This document shows positions 42,564 through 49,968 of a DNA stretch of 64,000 nucleotides, one piece after another (within the stretch, counting starts at the first letter, position 1; each line of letters starts with the position of its first letter). The DNA is taken from the NCBI RefSeq assembly GCF_009557055.1, contig NZ_CP045649.1, positions 1,463,501 to 1,527,500 of the forward strand, given 5' to 3'. Below the pieces are notes generated by a model. It did not search any database. It was not told the origin of the DNA and worked only from the letters and a program-made list of their open reading frames with translations. A program made the position numbers and the translations under genes. This DNA comes from Nocardioides sp. dk884 (GTDB lineage: Bacteria; Actinomycetota; Actinomycetes; Propionibacteriales; Nocardioidaceae).

Positions 42564-43429
42564 GCTTCCACCTTCTCCTTCTTCGAGCGCGTGGTGTGGG
42601 CCGCGATCCAGATCGCGAAGCCCACGAGGCCGCCGATGCCGAGCAGCCAGGCGAACATGCCCTCGCTCACCGGGCCGAGGGAACCGAGACCGAAGCCGCC
42701 GTAGCTGGGCTGCTCCTCGGTCGCCTCGAGGTAGGCGATGACGTCGCGCTTCATCTCGGGCGTGATGTTGCCGTTGGCGAAGTTCGGCATCTGCTGGGGT
42801 CCGGTCAGCATGGCCTCGTAGATGTGCTTGGCATCGACGCCGCGGATGGTGGGCGCGTTGCCGCCGCGCGGCATGGCACCGCCCGAGCCGTCGAAGTTGT
42901 GGCACGCGGTGCAGTTGGTGAGGAAGATCTGGCCACCGCGGACGATCGCCTCCTGGCGCTCCTCCTCGGTGAGGTCAGCGGTGCTGTAGTCCGCCTCGGT
43001 CGGGATGGCCGGGCCAGGACCCAGGGACGCGACGAAGGCCGCGAGCTGGTCGATCTCCTCCTGGTTGTAGACGACGTCCTTGCGGGGCGCCTGGGCGCCC
43101 GGCTGGGTCATCGGCATCCGGCCGGTGCCGACCTGGAAGTCGACGGCAGCGGCGCCCACGCCGACGAGCGAGGGGCCGATCTGGTTGCCGTTCAGGGTGC
43201 TGACACCCTCGCCGTTCTCGCCGTGGCAGAAGGCGCAGCCGACGAGGAACAGCTCGCGGCCCTTCTCCACCTCGGCTGCGGTGGTGTCGGTGTTCTCCGC
43301 GGTGGCCGGCGAGAGTGCGGCGTACAGGCTTCCGGTCAATACCAGACCGAGGAGCAGCAGCACCAGCCCGGCGACCTTCCCGCGACGATGGCGCGAGAGT
43401 CGTCCGGCGGAGCGGTTCAGAAGACGCAC
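42560..43429 (-). CDS. qcrC: Cytochrome bc1 complex diheme cytochrome c subunit
   Basis: A 289-aa diheme c-type cytochrome that passes electrons straight to CuA of the oxidase in the bcc-aa3 supercomplex. Heme-binding CAFCH (about residue 65) and CTACH (about 172) are present. An N-terminal signal-anchor (GKVAGLVLLLLGLVLTGSLY) and a C-terminal helix (MFAWLLGIGGLVGFAIWIAA) hold it in the membrane. GTG 43429 lies 39 nt after the ctaE stop. Confidence 0.97.
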   Translation of the reverse strand: MRLLNRSAGRLSRHRRGKVAGLVLLLLGLVLTGSLYAALSPATAENTDTTAAEVEKGRELFLVGCAFCHGENGEGVSTLNGNQIGPSLVGVGAAAVDFQVGTGRMPMTQPGAQAPRKDVVYNQEEIDQLAAFVASLGPGPAIPTEADYSTADLTEEERQEAIVRGGQIFLTNCTACHNFDGSGGAMPRGGNAPTIRGVDAKHIYEAMLTGPQQMPNFANGNITPEMKRDVIAYLEATEEQPSYGGFGLGSLGPVSEGMFAWLLGIGGLVGFAIWIAAHTTRSKKEKVEA

Positions 43430-43468
43430 GGATTCAGTCCTGTTCGATGGCTGCAGGGACGGGGCGGA

Positions 43469-44110
43469 TTACTGGACGAGGTAGATGGTGGCGAAGAGAG
43501 CGATCCACACCACGTCGACGAAGTGCCAGTAGTAGGACACGACGATCGCGCTCACCGCTTGTTCGTGGGTGAAGCGCCGCGCCATGTAGGTGCGTCCGAG
43601 GACGAAGAGGAAGGCGAGGAGACCGCCCACCACGTGGATGCCGTGGAAGCCGGTGGTCAGGTAGAAGACCGAGCCGTAGGCGGAGGACTGGATGGTGACG
43701 TCCTCCTGCACGAGGATCGCGTACTCCACGGCCTGACCGGCGACGAAGACCGCGCCCATCAGGTAGGTCAGGATGAACCACTCGCGCAGTCCCCAGCCCT
43801 TGACGTTGAGGAGCGATCCGGTGCGTCCCGCCTGGCCGCGCTCGGCGGCGAACACGCCGAGCTGGCAGGTCAGGGACGACAACACGAGGATCGTCGTGTT
43901 CACCGAGGCGAACGGAACGTTCAGCAGCTCGGTGTTCTGCGACCACAGGTCCGGTGAGACCGAACGGATCGTGAAGTACGCCGCGAACAGGGCCGCGAAG
44001 AACATCAACTCGCTCGAGAGCCAGATGATGGTCCCGACGCTGACCATGCTCGGACGGTCGTGATGCCCGTGAAGCCGGGATGCCGGAATGGAAGCTGCTG
44101 CTGTCGCCAC
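43469..44110 (-). CDS. ctaE: Cytochrome c oxidase subunit III
   Basis: The 213-aa subunit III has five or more helices and the motifs [40 protein letters not shown] and [20 protein letters not shown]. It starts the minus-strand ctaE-qcrC-qcrA-qcrB operon, joining oxidase and bcc genes. GTG 44110 is 6 nt behind CATAAT (44122-44117), a five-of-six -10 match, so this important operon is probably leaderless. Confidence 0.97.
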   Translation of the reverse strand: MATAAASIPASRLHGHHDRPSMVSVGTIIWLSSELMFFAALFAAYFTIRSVSPDLWSQNTELLNVPFASVNTTILVLSSLTCQLGVFAAERGQAGRTGSLLNVKGWGLREWFILTYLMGAVFVAGQAVEYAILVQEDVTIQSSAYGSVFYLTTGFHGIHVVGGLLAFLFVLGRTYMARRFTHEQAVSAIVVSYYWHFVDVVWIALFATIYLVQ

Positions 44111-44116
44111 CCGGCC

Positions 44117-44122
44117 ATTATG
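44117..44122 (-). promoter_or_regulatory. -10 box of leaderless ctaE-qcr promoter
   Basis: CATAAT on the minus strand, 6 nt before GTG 44110. Confidence 0.65.
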
Positions 44123-44186
44123 TCCCGCCGGTATGTGCAGGCCACCACGACCCCCTGGATCGGACGCGTCGAGCTCCTCACGCGCG

Positions 44187-44234
44187 TCTCAGGAGGCTCT
44201 CAGGAGACTCTTGTGCAACTGTGCAAATACTCTT
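44187..44234. repeat. Cluster of short direct repeats between ctaE and pseudo-receiver genes
   Basis: TCTCAGGAG at 44187-44195 and 44198-44206; TGTGCAA at 44212-44218 and 44220-44226; ACTCTT at 44207-44212 and 44229-44234. Spacings of 11, 8 and 22 bp suggest a protein-binding array in the 254-bp divergent region. Confidence 0.45.
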
Positions 44235-44351
44235 ACCCGCCGCGCAGGATCCGCTCAAGGAAGATCGGCCACATCTGCGGCCCGGGCACCGCCGGTGGCG
44301 CCGACCTGCCCGGCCCCGCCGGGTCTGCGGGCGGGGAGGCGCTGCGCGTCG

Positions 44352-44357
44352 TACGAT
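44352..44357 (+). promoter_or_regulatory. -10 box of leaderless pseudo-receiver promoter
   Basis: TACGAT lies 7 nt before GTG 44365. Confidence 0.55.
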
Positions 44358-44364
44358 CGCCGGC

Positions 44365-44775
44365 GTGACCGACTCGAGGACAACCGCCCCGTTGAAGGTG
44401 CTCGTCTACAGCGATGACGTGAACACGCGTCAGCAGGTGATCCTGGCCCTGGGCCGGCGTCCCCACCCGGACCTGCCGGAGGTGGAGTACGTCGAGGTGG
44501 CCACCGAGCCGGTCGTCATCTCCAACCTCGACGCCGGCGGGATCGCCCTGGTCATCCTGGACGGCGAGGCCGTGCCGGCCGGCGGGATGGGCATCGCCAA
44601 GCAGCTCAAGGACGAGCTCACCCACTGCCCGCCCGTGGTCGTGCTCACCGGACGCCCCCAGGACGCGTGGCTGGCCACCTGGTCGCGCGCGGAGGCGGCG
44701 GTGCCGCACCCGATCGACCCGATCCAGCTCGCCGAGACCGTCGTCGGGCTGCTCGGCCCGCGCGTCGTCGCCTGA
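44365..44775 (+). CDS. Response-regulator receiver-like protein, probably non-canonical
   Basis: A 136-aa stand-alone receiver-like protein. It has the beta1 acidic residues ([16 protein letters not shown]), an Asp at the phospho-site position ([13 protein letters not shown]) and a Thr ([10 protein letters not shown]). The conserved lysine after beta5 is missing; the equivalent segment reads [17 protein letters not shown], with His. No output domain. It may be a phosphorylation-independent signalling module. It is 1 nt upstream of trpD and leaderless. Confidence 0.75.
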   Translation: MTDSRTTAPLKVLVYSDDVNTRQQVILALGRRPHPDLPEVEYVEVATEPVVISNLDAGGIALVILDGEAVPAGGMGIAKQLKDELTHCPPVVVLTGRPQDAWLATWSRAEAAVPHPIDPIQLAETVVGLLGPRVVA

Positions 44776-44776
44776 G

Positions 44777-45802
44777 GTGTCGAGCTGGGCCGAGGTGCTC
44801 TCGGCGCTCGTCGCGGGCGCCGACCTGAGCACCGACCAGACCGCCTGGGCCATGGGGGAGATCCTCAGTGGTGCGGCGACCCACGCCCAGGTCGCGGGCT
44901 TCGCCGTCGCGCTCCGGGCCAAGGGCGAGACCATCGAGGAGGTCTCCGGCCTGGTCGATGCGATGTACGACGCCTCCACGCCGCTGTCGGTGCCCGGTCG
45001 GGTGCTCGACATCGTCGGCACGGGCGGGGACCGCTCGATGTCGGTGAACATCTCCACGATGTCCGCCATCGTCGCGGCCGGCGCGGGCGCACGCGTGGTC
45101 AAGCACGGCTCGCGGTCGGCGTCGTCGAAGTCGGGCTCCGCCGACGTGCTCGAGGCCCTCGGCATCCGCCTGGACCTGCCCACCGACCGGGTGCCCGCGG
45201 TGCTGGAGCAGGCCGGCATCACGTTCTGCTTCGCCGCGGCCTTCCACCCCGCGATGCGGCACGCCGCGGCGCCGCGGCGCGAGCTCGGCATCGGCACGAC
45301 CTTCAACATCCTCGGCCCCTTGACGAACCCGGCGCGTCCCGGCGCCCAGGCGATCGGCTGCGCGGACCCGGCGATGGCGCCGGTGATGGCCGGGGTCTTC
45401 GCGGCCCGCGGCGTGGACGCCTGGGTGATGCGCGGTGACGACGGGCTCGACGAGCTCACGATCACCACGACCTCGACGCTGTGGCGGGTGCGCGAGGGCG
45501 AGGTCAGCACCGTCGCCATCGATCCGCGCGACTTCGGCATCGCGCTCGCGCCCATCGAGAGCCTGCGCGGCGGCGACACGGCGTACAACGCCGAGGTGGT
45601 ACGCCGCCTGCTCGCCGGGGAGACCGGTGCGGTGCGCGACGCCGTGCTGCTCAACACCGGTGCCGCGCTCGCCGTCTATGACGACCCCGGCGCCGACGTG
45701 TCCGAGGCGCTGGCGACCGGCATCGAGCGGGCCCGCGAGGCGCTCGACTCCGGCGCCGCGCGCGACGTGCTCGAGCGCTGGGTCGCGGCCTCGGCCGGTT
45801 GA
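44777..45802 (+). CDS. trpD: Anthranilate phosphoribosyltransferase
   Basis: TrpD joins anthranilate and PRPP in tryptophan synthesis. The 341-aa protein has the PRPP-binding [55 protein letters not shown] and [15 protein letters not shown]. It is separated from other trp genes, as in mycobacteria where trpD (Rv2192c) also neighbours ctaE. GTG 44777 is 1 nt after the preceding stop, implying coupling with the receiver-like gene. Confidence 0.97.
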   Translation: MSSWAEVLSALVAGADLSTDQTAWAMGEILSGAATHAQVAGFAVALRAKGETIEEVSGLVDAMYDASTPLSVPGRVLDIVGTGGDRSMSVNISTMSAIVAAGAGARVVKHGSRSASSKSGSADVLEALGIRLDLPTDRVPAVLEQAGITFCFAAAFHPAMRHAAAPRRELGIGTTFNILGPLTNPARPGAQAIGCADPAMAPVMAGVFAARGVDAWVMRGDDGLDELTITTTSTLWRVREGEVSTVAIDPRDFGIALAPIESLRGGDTAYNAEVVRRLLAGETGAVRDAVLLNTGAALAVYDDPGADVSEALATGIERAREALDSGAARDVLERWVAASAG

Positions 45803-45820
45803 GTCGGTCCCAGCCGGCCG
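45792..45820. terminator. Hairpin between convergent trpD and Lrp-type genes
   Basis: 9-bp stem 45792-45800 with 45812-45820 (one G.U), 11-nt loop, covering the trpD stop codon. No U tract. Confidence 0.5.
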
Positions 45821-45833
45821 GGCCCGCGAGCGA

Positions 45834-46112
45834 TCAGTCCAGGCCGAGGGAGAACGCGGCCTCGAGGTCGTGGCGCGAGTAGGTGCGGAACGCGATGTGG
45901 GTCTCGGTCGAGAGGATGCCCGGGACCTTGTTGACGCGGTCGGCGACGACGGCGGCGACGTCCTCGTGGTGGCGCACGCGCACCAGGGCGACCAGGTCGA
46001 TCTGGCCGGTCACGGAGTAGACCTCGCTGATGCCGTCGAGGGCGGCGATCGCCTCGGCGACCTCGGGGATCCGGGCGACGTCGGCCTTGACGAAGACGAT
46101 GGCGGTGATCAT
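45834..46112 (-). CDS. Stand-alone Lrp/AsnC ligand-binding (RAM) domain protein
   Basis: A 92-aa protein equal to the effector domain of Lrp regulators without the HTH: MITAIVFVKADVARIPEVAE, YSVTGQIDLVALVRVRHHED and LSTETHIAFRTYSRHDLEAA. Such proteins bind amino acids as octamers or decamers and may act as sensors for other regulators. ATG 46112 is 6 nt behind TAGCGT (46124-46119); the TA-G of this box is the stop codon of the upstream exonuclease gene. Confidence 0.92.
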   Translation of the reverse strand: MITAIVFVKADVARIPEVAEAIAALDGISEVYSVTGQIDLVALVRVRHHEDVAAVVADRVNKVPGILSTETHIAFRTYSRHDLEAAFSLGLD

Positions 46113-46118
46113 GGCCAG

Positions 46119-46124
46119 ACGCTA
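46119..46124 (-). promoter_or_regulatory. -10 box overlapping a stop codon
   Basis: TAGCGT; the first three bases (46124-46122) are the TAG stop of the exonuclease/GIY-YIG gene. ATG 46112 follows after 6 nt. Confidence 0.55.
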
Positions 46125-47981
46125 TCGCGCCGGGCGGTGCACGGGTGTCACGTCGGTGCGCTCGCCGAAGGGGACCAGGGTGCGGCGCGACTCGGTGACC
46201 GCGTCGTGGAGGGCGAGGTGGCGGGCGGCGCCGGCGACCGGACAGGTCCACTCGCCCTCGACGTCGACGAGGCGGACCCCGGGCGACTCCAGCCAGCGCA
46301 GCACCTTCTCGGTCTCCTCGGCGGTCGCGGCCGGGACCGGGCCCGGCGCGGTGCGCACGGTCTCGGCGCTGGCGCGCAGCTGCTCGACGTAGGCGTGGGC
46401 GTCGGCGCCGGCCGGGATCACGCCGGCCGCGGCGAGCCGGCCGTAGCGGACCACGTGGACGCTCCAGCGGCCGTCGTCGTCGCGGCGTGCGGCGACCACC
46501 TCGGGGCAGCGGGTCAGGGCCGAGAGCCGCTGGGTGCGTGACGCGGCCCGCACGAACGCCGCGAGCCGGTCGCGGTGCACGCCGGCCTCCTCGAAGCGCT
46601 CCTCGGCGGCCAGCGCGGCCATCTTGGCGTTGATCGCCTCGACGACCTCGTCGGGGCGGCGTACGAGCGCATCGCGCAGCTGGCCGACGACGATGCCGTA
46701 GGCGGCCTCGTCCACGCTGCCGTCGCACGGCGAGAGGCACCGGCGCATCTCGGCCAGCACGCACGGCACCCGGGAGGCGACCCGGCCGAAGCGGTCGGCG
46801 CACTGGCGCACGGGGAAGGTGTCGTGCAGCGCGGCGAGGCACTTCTCGGCGACCTTGCGCGAGCCGAAGGGCCCGACGTAGTCGGCGTCGTCGTCGAGCA
46901 CCTTGCGCACCAGGGAGAGGCGCGGCCAGGGCTCCCGGGTGAGCTTGAGGAAGTGGACCTTCTCGGGGAACCGGGAGCGGCGGTTGTAGCGCGGCTTGTG
47001 CTCGGCGATCAGCCGCAGCTCACGGACCTCGGCCTCGAGCGGCGTGGCGCACTCGAGGCCGGTCACGCTGGCGGCCAGCCCGATCATCTCGCCCATGCGC
47101 GAGCGGGTCTCGGAGGCGGTGAAGTAGGACCGGACCCGGGTGCGCAGGTCGCGGGAGGTGCCGATGTAGAGGACCCGGTCCTCGGCGTCGCGGAAGAGGT
47201 AGACCCCGGCGGTGCGGGGGAGACCCTCGGCGAGGTGGCGCTTCTGGCGCTGGGCGGTGCTGACCCGCGAGGAGAAGGTCTGCAGCTCCTCCAGGGTGTG
47301 CACCCCGAGGGCGCCGAGGCGCTCCATCAGCCCGTGCAGCACGTCGACGGTGGCGCGCGCATCGGCCAGCGCCCGGTGGTTGGGCGTCGTGCCTGCCCCG
47401 AAGAGTGCGGCCAGGGTGGAGAGCTTGCAGTTGGGCGCGTCGTCGCGGGTGATCACCCGGCGTGCGAGCCGCACGGTGTCGACGACCTCGAAGGCCGGCC
47501 AGGCGCGCTCCTGGCGGGCGGCGAAGTGCTGGAGGAACCCGATGTCGAACGGCGCGTTGTGGGCGACGAGCACCGTGCCCGCCGCGAAGTCCAAGAAGGC
47601 GGGCAGCGCGGTGTCGATGCCCGGGGCGTCGGCGACCATCGAGTTGGTGATGCCGGTGAGGACCGCGATGAAGGCGGGGATGTCGGTGTGCGGGTTGACC
47701 AGGGTCTGGAACTCGCCGAGCACCTCGCCGCCGCGGACCTTGACCGCGCCGATCTCGGTGATCATCGAGCCGCCCGCCGCCGAGCCGCCGGTGGTCTCGA
47801 GGTCGACCACGCAGAAGGTGATGTCGCGCAGCGGGCGGCCGAGCTCGTCGAAGGAGCGCTGGGACTCCCAGCGCGAGGGCGCGGGCGCGAGCGCGGCGCC
47901 CTCGGTCGGGTGCGGCGCTGGGCCCCCCTGCGATGCCGACTTCCGAACCACGTCACGTACTGCACTGCCGGCACTGCTCAT
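46122..47981 (-). CDS. DEDDh exonuclease / UvrC-like GIY-YIG fusion protein
   Basis: A 619-aa two-part nuclease. The N-terminal DNA polymerase III epsilon-like exonuclease has ITFCVVDLETTGG (residues about 54-66, DxE), LVAHNAPFDIGFLQ and PNHRALADARATVDVL (His..Asp). The C-terminal half is the GIY-YIG endonuclease of UvrC type, AGVYLFRDAEDRVLYIGTSR near 257-276, followed by UvrC-like RYNRRSRFPEKVHFLKL and a UVR-like EERFEEAGVHRDRLAAF. Same architecture as mycobacterial Rv2191. A role in repair or in processing of damaged strands is likely. ATG 47981 follows TACGGT (47994-47989) by 7 nt. Confidence 0.93.
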   Translation of the reverse strand: MSSAGSAVRDVVRKSASQGGPAPHPTEGAALAPAPSRWESQRSFDELGRPLRDITFCVVDLETTGGSAAGGSMITEIGAVKVRGGEVLGEFQTLVNPHTDIPAFIAVLTGITNSMVADAPGIDTALPAFLDFAAGTVLVAHNAPFDIGFLQHFAARQERAWPAFEVVDTVRLARRVITRDDAPNCKLSTLAALFGAGTTPNHRALADARATVDVLHGLMERLGALGVHTLEELQTFSSRVSTAQRQKRHLAEGLPRTAGVYLFRDAEDRVLYIGTSRDLRTRVRSYFTASETRSRMGEMIGLAASVTGLECATPLEAEVRELRLIAEHKPRYNRRSRFPEKVHFLKLTREPWPRLSLVRKVLDDDADYVGPFGSRKVAEKCLAALHDTFPVRQCADRFGRVASRVPCVLAEMRRCLSPCDGSVDEAAYGIVVGQLRDALVRRPDEVVEAINAKMAALAAEERFEEAGVHRDRLAAFVRAASRTQRLSALTRCPEVVAARRDDDGRWSVHVVRYGRLAAAGVIPAGADAHAYVEQLRASAETVRTAPGPVPAATAEETEKVLRWLESPGVRLVDVEGEWTCPVAGAARHLALHDAVTESRRTLVPFGERTDVTPVHRPAR

Positions 47982-47988
47982 GGGCTCG

Positions 47989-47994
47989 ACCGTA
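47989..47994 (-). promoter_or_regulatory. -10 box of leaderless exonuclease promoter
   Basis: TACGGT on the minus strand, 7 nt before ATG 47981. Confidence 0.55.
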
Positions 47995-48031
47995 GGGCGC
48001 GGCACCGACAACCCCGTGACGACGCGCGGCA

Positions 48032-48037
48032 TAGGCT
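48032..48037 (+). promoter_or_regulatory. -10 box of leaderless NYN-protein promoter
   Basis: TAGGCT lies 7 nt before ATG 48045. Confidence 0.6.
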
Positions 48038-48044
48038 GGTCACG

Positions 48045-49328
48045 ATGGACGAGGTCGTGAGCACCACCGCCGAGCCGGGGCTGGACGCGCTGCCGCCCGC
48101 GGCGCGCACGCGCGTGGTGACCCGCGCGGCCGAGGTGCTGCCCGAGGTCCCGCAGCTGCCGCCCAGCCTGCGCCGGGTCGCGGCCTTCGCCCCCGCCCGC
48201 CGCGCCAAGCTCGGCGCGGGCGCGATCGGCGCCGCGCTCGCCGACGACGACCTGCGCGAGCGGGTCGCGGTCCAGCTGAAGGCGCGCGCGCCGGCCGCCG
48301 CGGATCCCGCCGACGAGGTGGCGCTGGCCTGGCTGCTGCGCCCCGAGGGCTGGGTGGCGGTCGTCGCCGGCGGCGTACGCCGCCTGGCCGCGCAGTCCGG
48401 CACCGAGCAGCGCGACGCCGAGGTGGCGCGGCTGCGGGCGCGGCTGGAGCAGGCCGAGCAGGCCCAGCGCGAGCTGCGCGCCAGCCACCGCGTGCAGGTC
48501 GACGACTACAAGGCCGAGATCAGCTCGCTGCGCCGCCGCCTCGGGGAGAGCCGGGCGGCCGAGCGGGCGGCGCGCACGGGCGAGGAGCAGGAGCTGCGCG
48601 ACGCGGTGGCCGCCCGCGATGAGGCGCAGGCCCGGACGGCTGCCCACCTCAAGGAGGTGCGGCGCCTGCGTGCGCAGGTGGCGGCGCTCGAGGAGGAGCT
48701 GGCCGCGGGCCGTCGTACGACGCGCGCGGCGAAGGACGAGGCGACGGTGCGGGCCCGGGTGCTGTTGGAGACGCTGCTCGACGCGGCCGGAGGCCTGCAG
48801 CGCGAGCTCGCGCTGCCCCCGGTGTCGGGCAACCCCGGCGACCGGGTGGAGGCCGAGGTGGCGCAGACGGGGGAGTCGGCGCGGGCCGGCGGTCCGGTCC
48901 GGCCCTCGGTGACGCCGGTGCTGCTCGAGCAGTACCTCGCCATGCCGCGGGCGCGCCTGGTCGTCGACGGCTACAACGTGAGCAAGACCGCCTGGCCGCA
49001 GTCGTCGCTGGAGGCCCAGCGGATCCGGCTGCTCAAGGCGCTGGCGCCCGTCGTGGCGCGCACCGGCGCCGAGACCACTGTCGTCTTCGACGCGGCCGCC
49101 TCGAGCCACCGCCCGGTGGTCGGTGCGCCGCGCGGGGTGAAGGTCCTGTTCAGCCCGGAGGGCGTGATCGCCGACGACGTGATCCGCGACCTCGTCACGG
49201 CCGAGCCGGTGGGCCGGGTGGTGCTGGTGGTCACCAGCGACGGGGCGCTCGGTGCCGACGTGGCTCGTGCCGGGGCCCGCGTGGTGCCCTCCGACGTGCT
49301 GCGCGCGCTGCTCGACCGCACCGCCTGA
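48045..49328 (+). CDS. NYN-domain (YacP-like) predicted ribonuclease with coiled coil
   Basis: A 427-aa protein. The first ~110 residues are an Ala/Arg-rich helical domain, then a coiled coil (about 115-235, AEVARLRARLEQAEQAQREL). The C-terminal PIN-like NYN domain starts ARLVVDGYNVSKTAWPQSSL and includes TTVVFDAAASSH, VIADDVIRDLV and VLVVTSDGALGADVARAG, giving the acidic metal-binding residues. NYN proteins are RNases; the target is unknown. It is divergent from the exonuclease gene with 63 nt between starts. Confidence 0.9.
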   Translation: MDEVVSTTAEPGLDALPPAARTRVVTRAAEVLPEVPQLPPSLRRVAAFAPARRAKLGAGAIGAALADDDLRERVAVQLKARAPAAADPADEVALAWLLRPEGWVAVVAGGVRRLAAQSGTEQRDAEVARLRARLEQAEQAQRELRASHRVQVDDYKAEISSLRRRLGESRAAERAARTGEEQELRDAVAARDEAQARTAAHLKEVRRLRAQVAALEEELAAGRRTTRAAKDEATVRARVLLETLLDAAGGLQRELALPPVSGNPGDRVEAEVAQTGESARAGGPVRPSVTPVLLEQYLAMPRARLVVDGYNVSKTAWPQSSLEAQRIRLLKALAPVVARTGAETTVVFDAAASSHRPVVGAPRGVKVLFSPEGVIADDVIRDLVTAEPVGRVVLVVTSDGALGADVARAGARVVPSDVLRALLDRTA

Positions 49329-49432
49329 ACCGGCCGGTCCCGGCTCGGTGTGGCTGGACGGGGGGCGACGCGACACGCCGCCCCGGGCGTCAGCGCGGTC
49401 GACTGTCGGTGGTCGCTGTCAGCGTGCGGACC

Positions 49433-49639
49433 ATGACGACGAGGATCGACTGCGACACCTGCGTGGTGCGCGCCCTGGCCTGCCACGACTGCGTGGTGAC
49501 GGTGCTCCTGGGGCCGCCGCCCGAGCTCACCTTCGACGACGACGAGCGCCGTGCGCTCGACGTCCTGGCCGAGGGCGGCCTGGTGCCGCCGCTGCGACTG
49601 GTGAGCGCGGTCGACACGCCCTACACCGAGTCGGCGTGA
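49433..49639 (+). CDS. Small Cys-rich conserved protein
   Basis: A 68-aa protein starting MTTRIDCDTCVVRALACHDC. Two cysteine pairs, CDTC and CHDC (residues about 7-10 and 17-20), suggest a metal or disulfide site; the rest, TFDDDERRALDVLAEGGLVP, is helical. Similar small proteins occur upstream of the NlpC/P60 gene in many actinobacteria, from memory. No function known. ATG 49433 is the plausible start; no strong ribosome binding site is visible. Confidence 0.75.
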   Translation: MTTRIDCDTCVVRALACHDCVVTVLLGPPPELTFDDDERRALDVLAEGGLVPPLRLVSAVDTPYTESA

Positions 49640-49710
49640 GCCTCGTCCCACGGTGGCGGGGCATCGATGTGACCGGTCGGTAAATTCCGGTCCACACCGG
49701 GGGAGGCGGA

Positions 49711-49740
49711 TTGGCCGAGCCGGATCGCTGGGGTTAACGT
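49711..49740 (+). promoter_or_regulatory. Promoter of the riboswitch-NlpC/P60 transcript
   Basis: TTGGCC (49711-49716), 18-nt spacer, TAACGT (49735-49740). Transcription would start near 49747, just before the riboswitch. Confidence 0.55.
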
Positions 49741-49784
49741 GTCATCTCGAGGTGCCCGTGGGAGTGGATCACTCGATCCGCGCG

Positions 49785-49945
49785 GGCACCGCGCTGAGTC
49801 CCGGACCGTTCTCGAGCGGTCCAGGAGCCGGGGAACCACCATTCCTGGGGTGAATCCCTCGCAAGGCGGCGTGCGCGAGCACGCCGAGGAGCGGGGGTAG
49901 GGCAAGTCGTGCCCGAACCCGACAGCTCACCCGGTAGGCGTACGA
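49785..49945 (+). ncRNA. c-di-AMP riboswitch (ydaO-yuaA class)
   Basis: Conserved ydaO elements occur in order: GAGTCC-like 5' part (49796-49801), GGGGAACCACC (49830-49840), GGGGTGAATCCC (49847-49858), a variable stem capped by GCGA (CGGCGTGC 49867-49874 with 49879-49886), GGGCAAGTC, CCCGAACCCGACAGCT (49912-49927) and CCGGTAGGCG (49931-49940). In actinobacteria this class controls cell-wall hydrolases and usually turns expression off when c-di-AMP is high. An upstream stem GGTGCCCG 49751-49758 with 49783-49790 may belong to the structure. Exact ends are estimated. Confidence 0.92.
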
Positions 49946-49968
49946 CATGCAAGGGAGACCGCCCGCTC

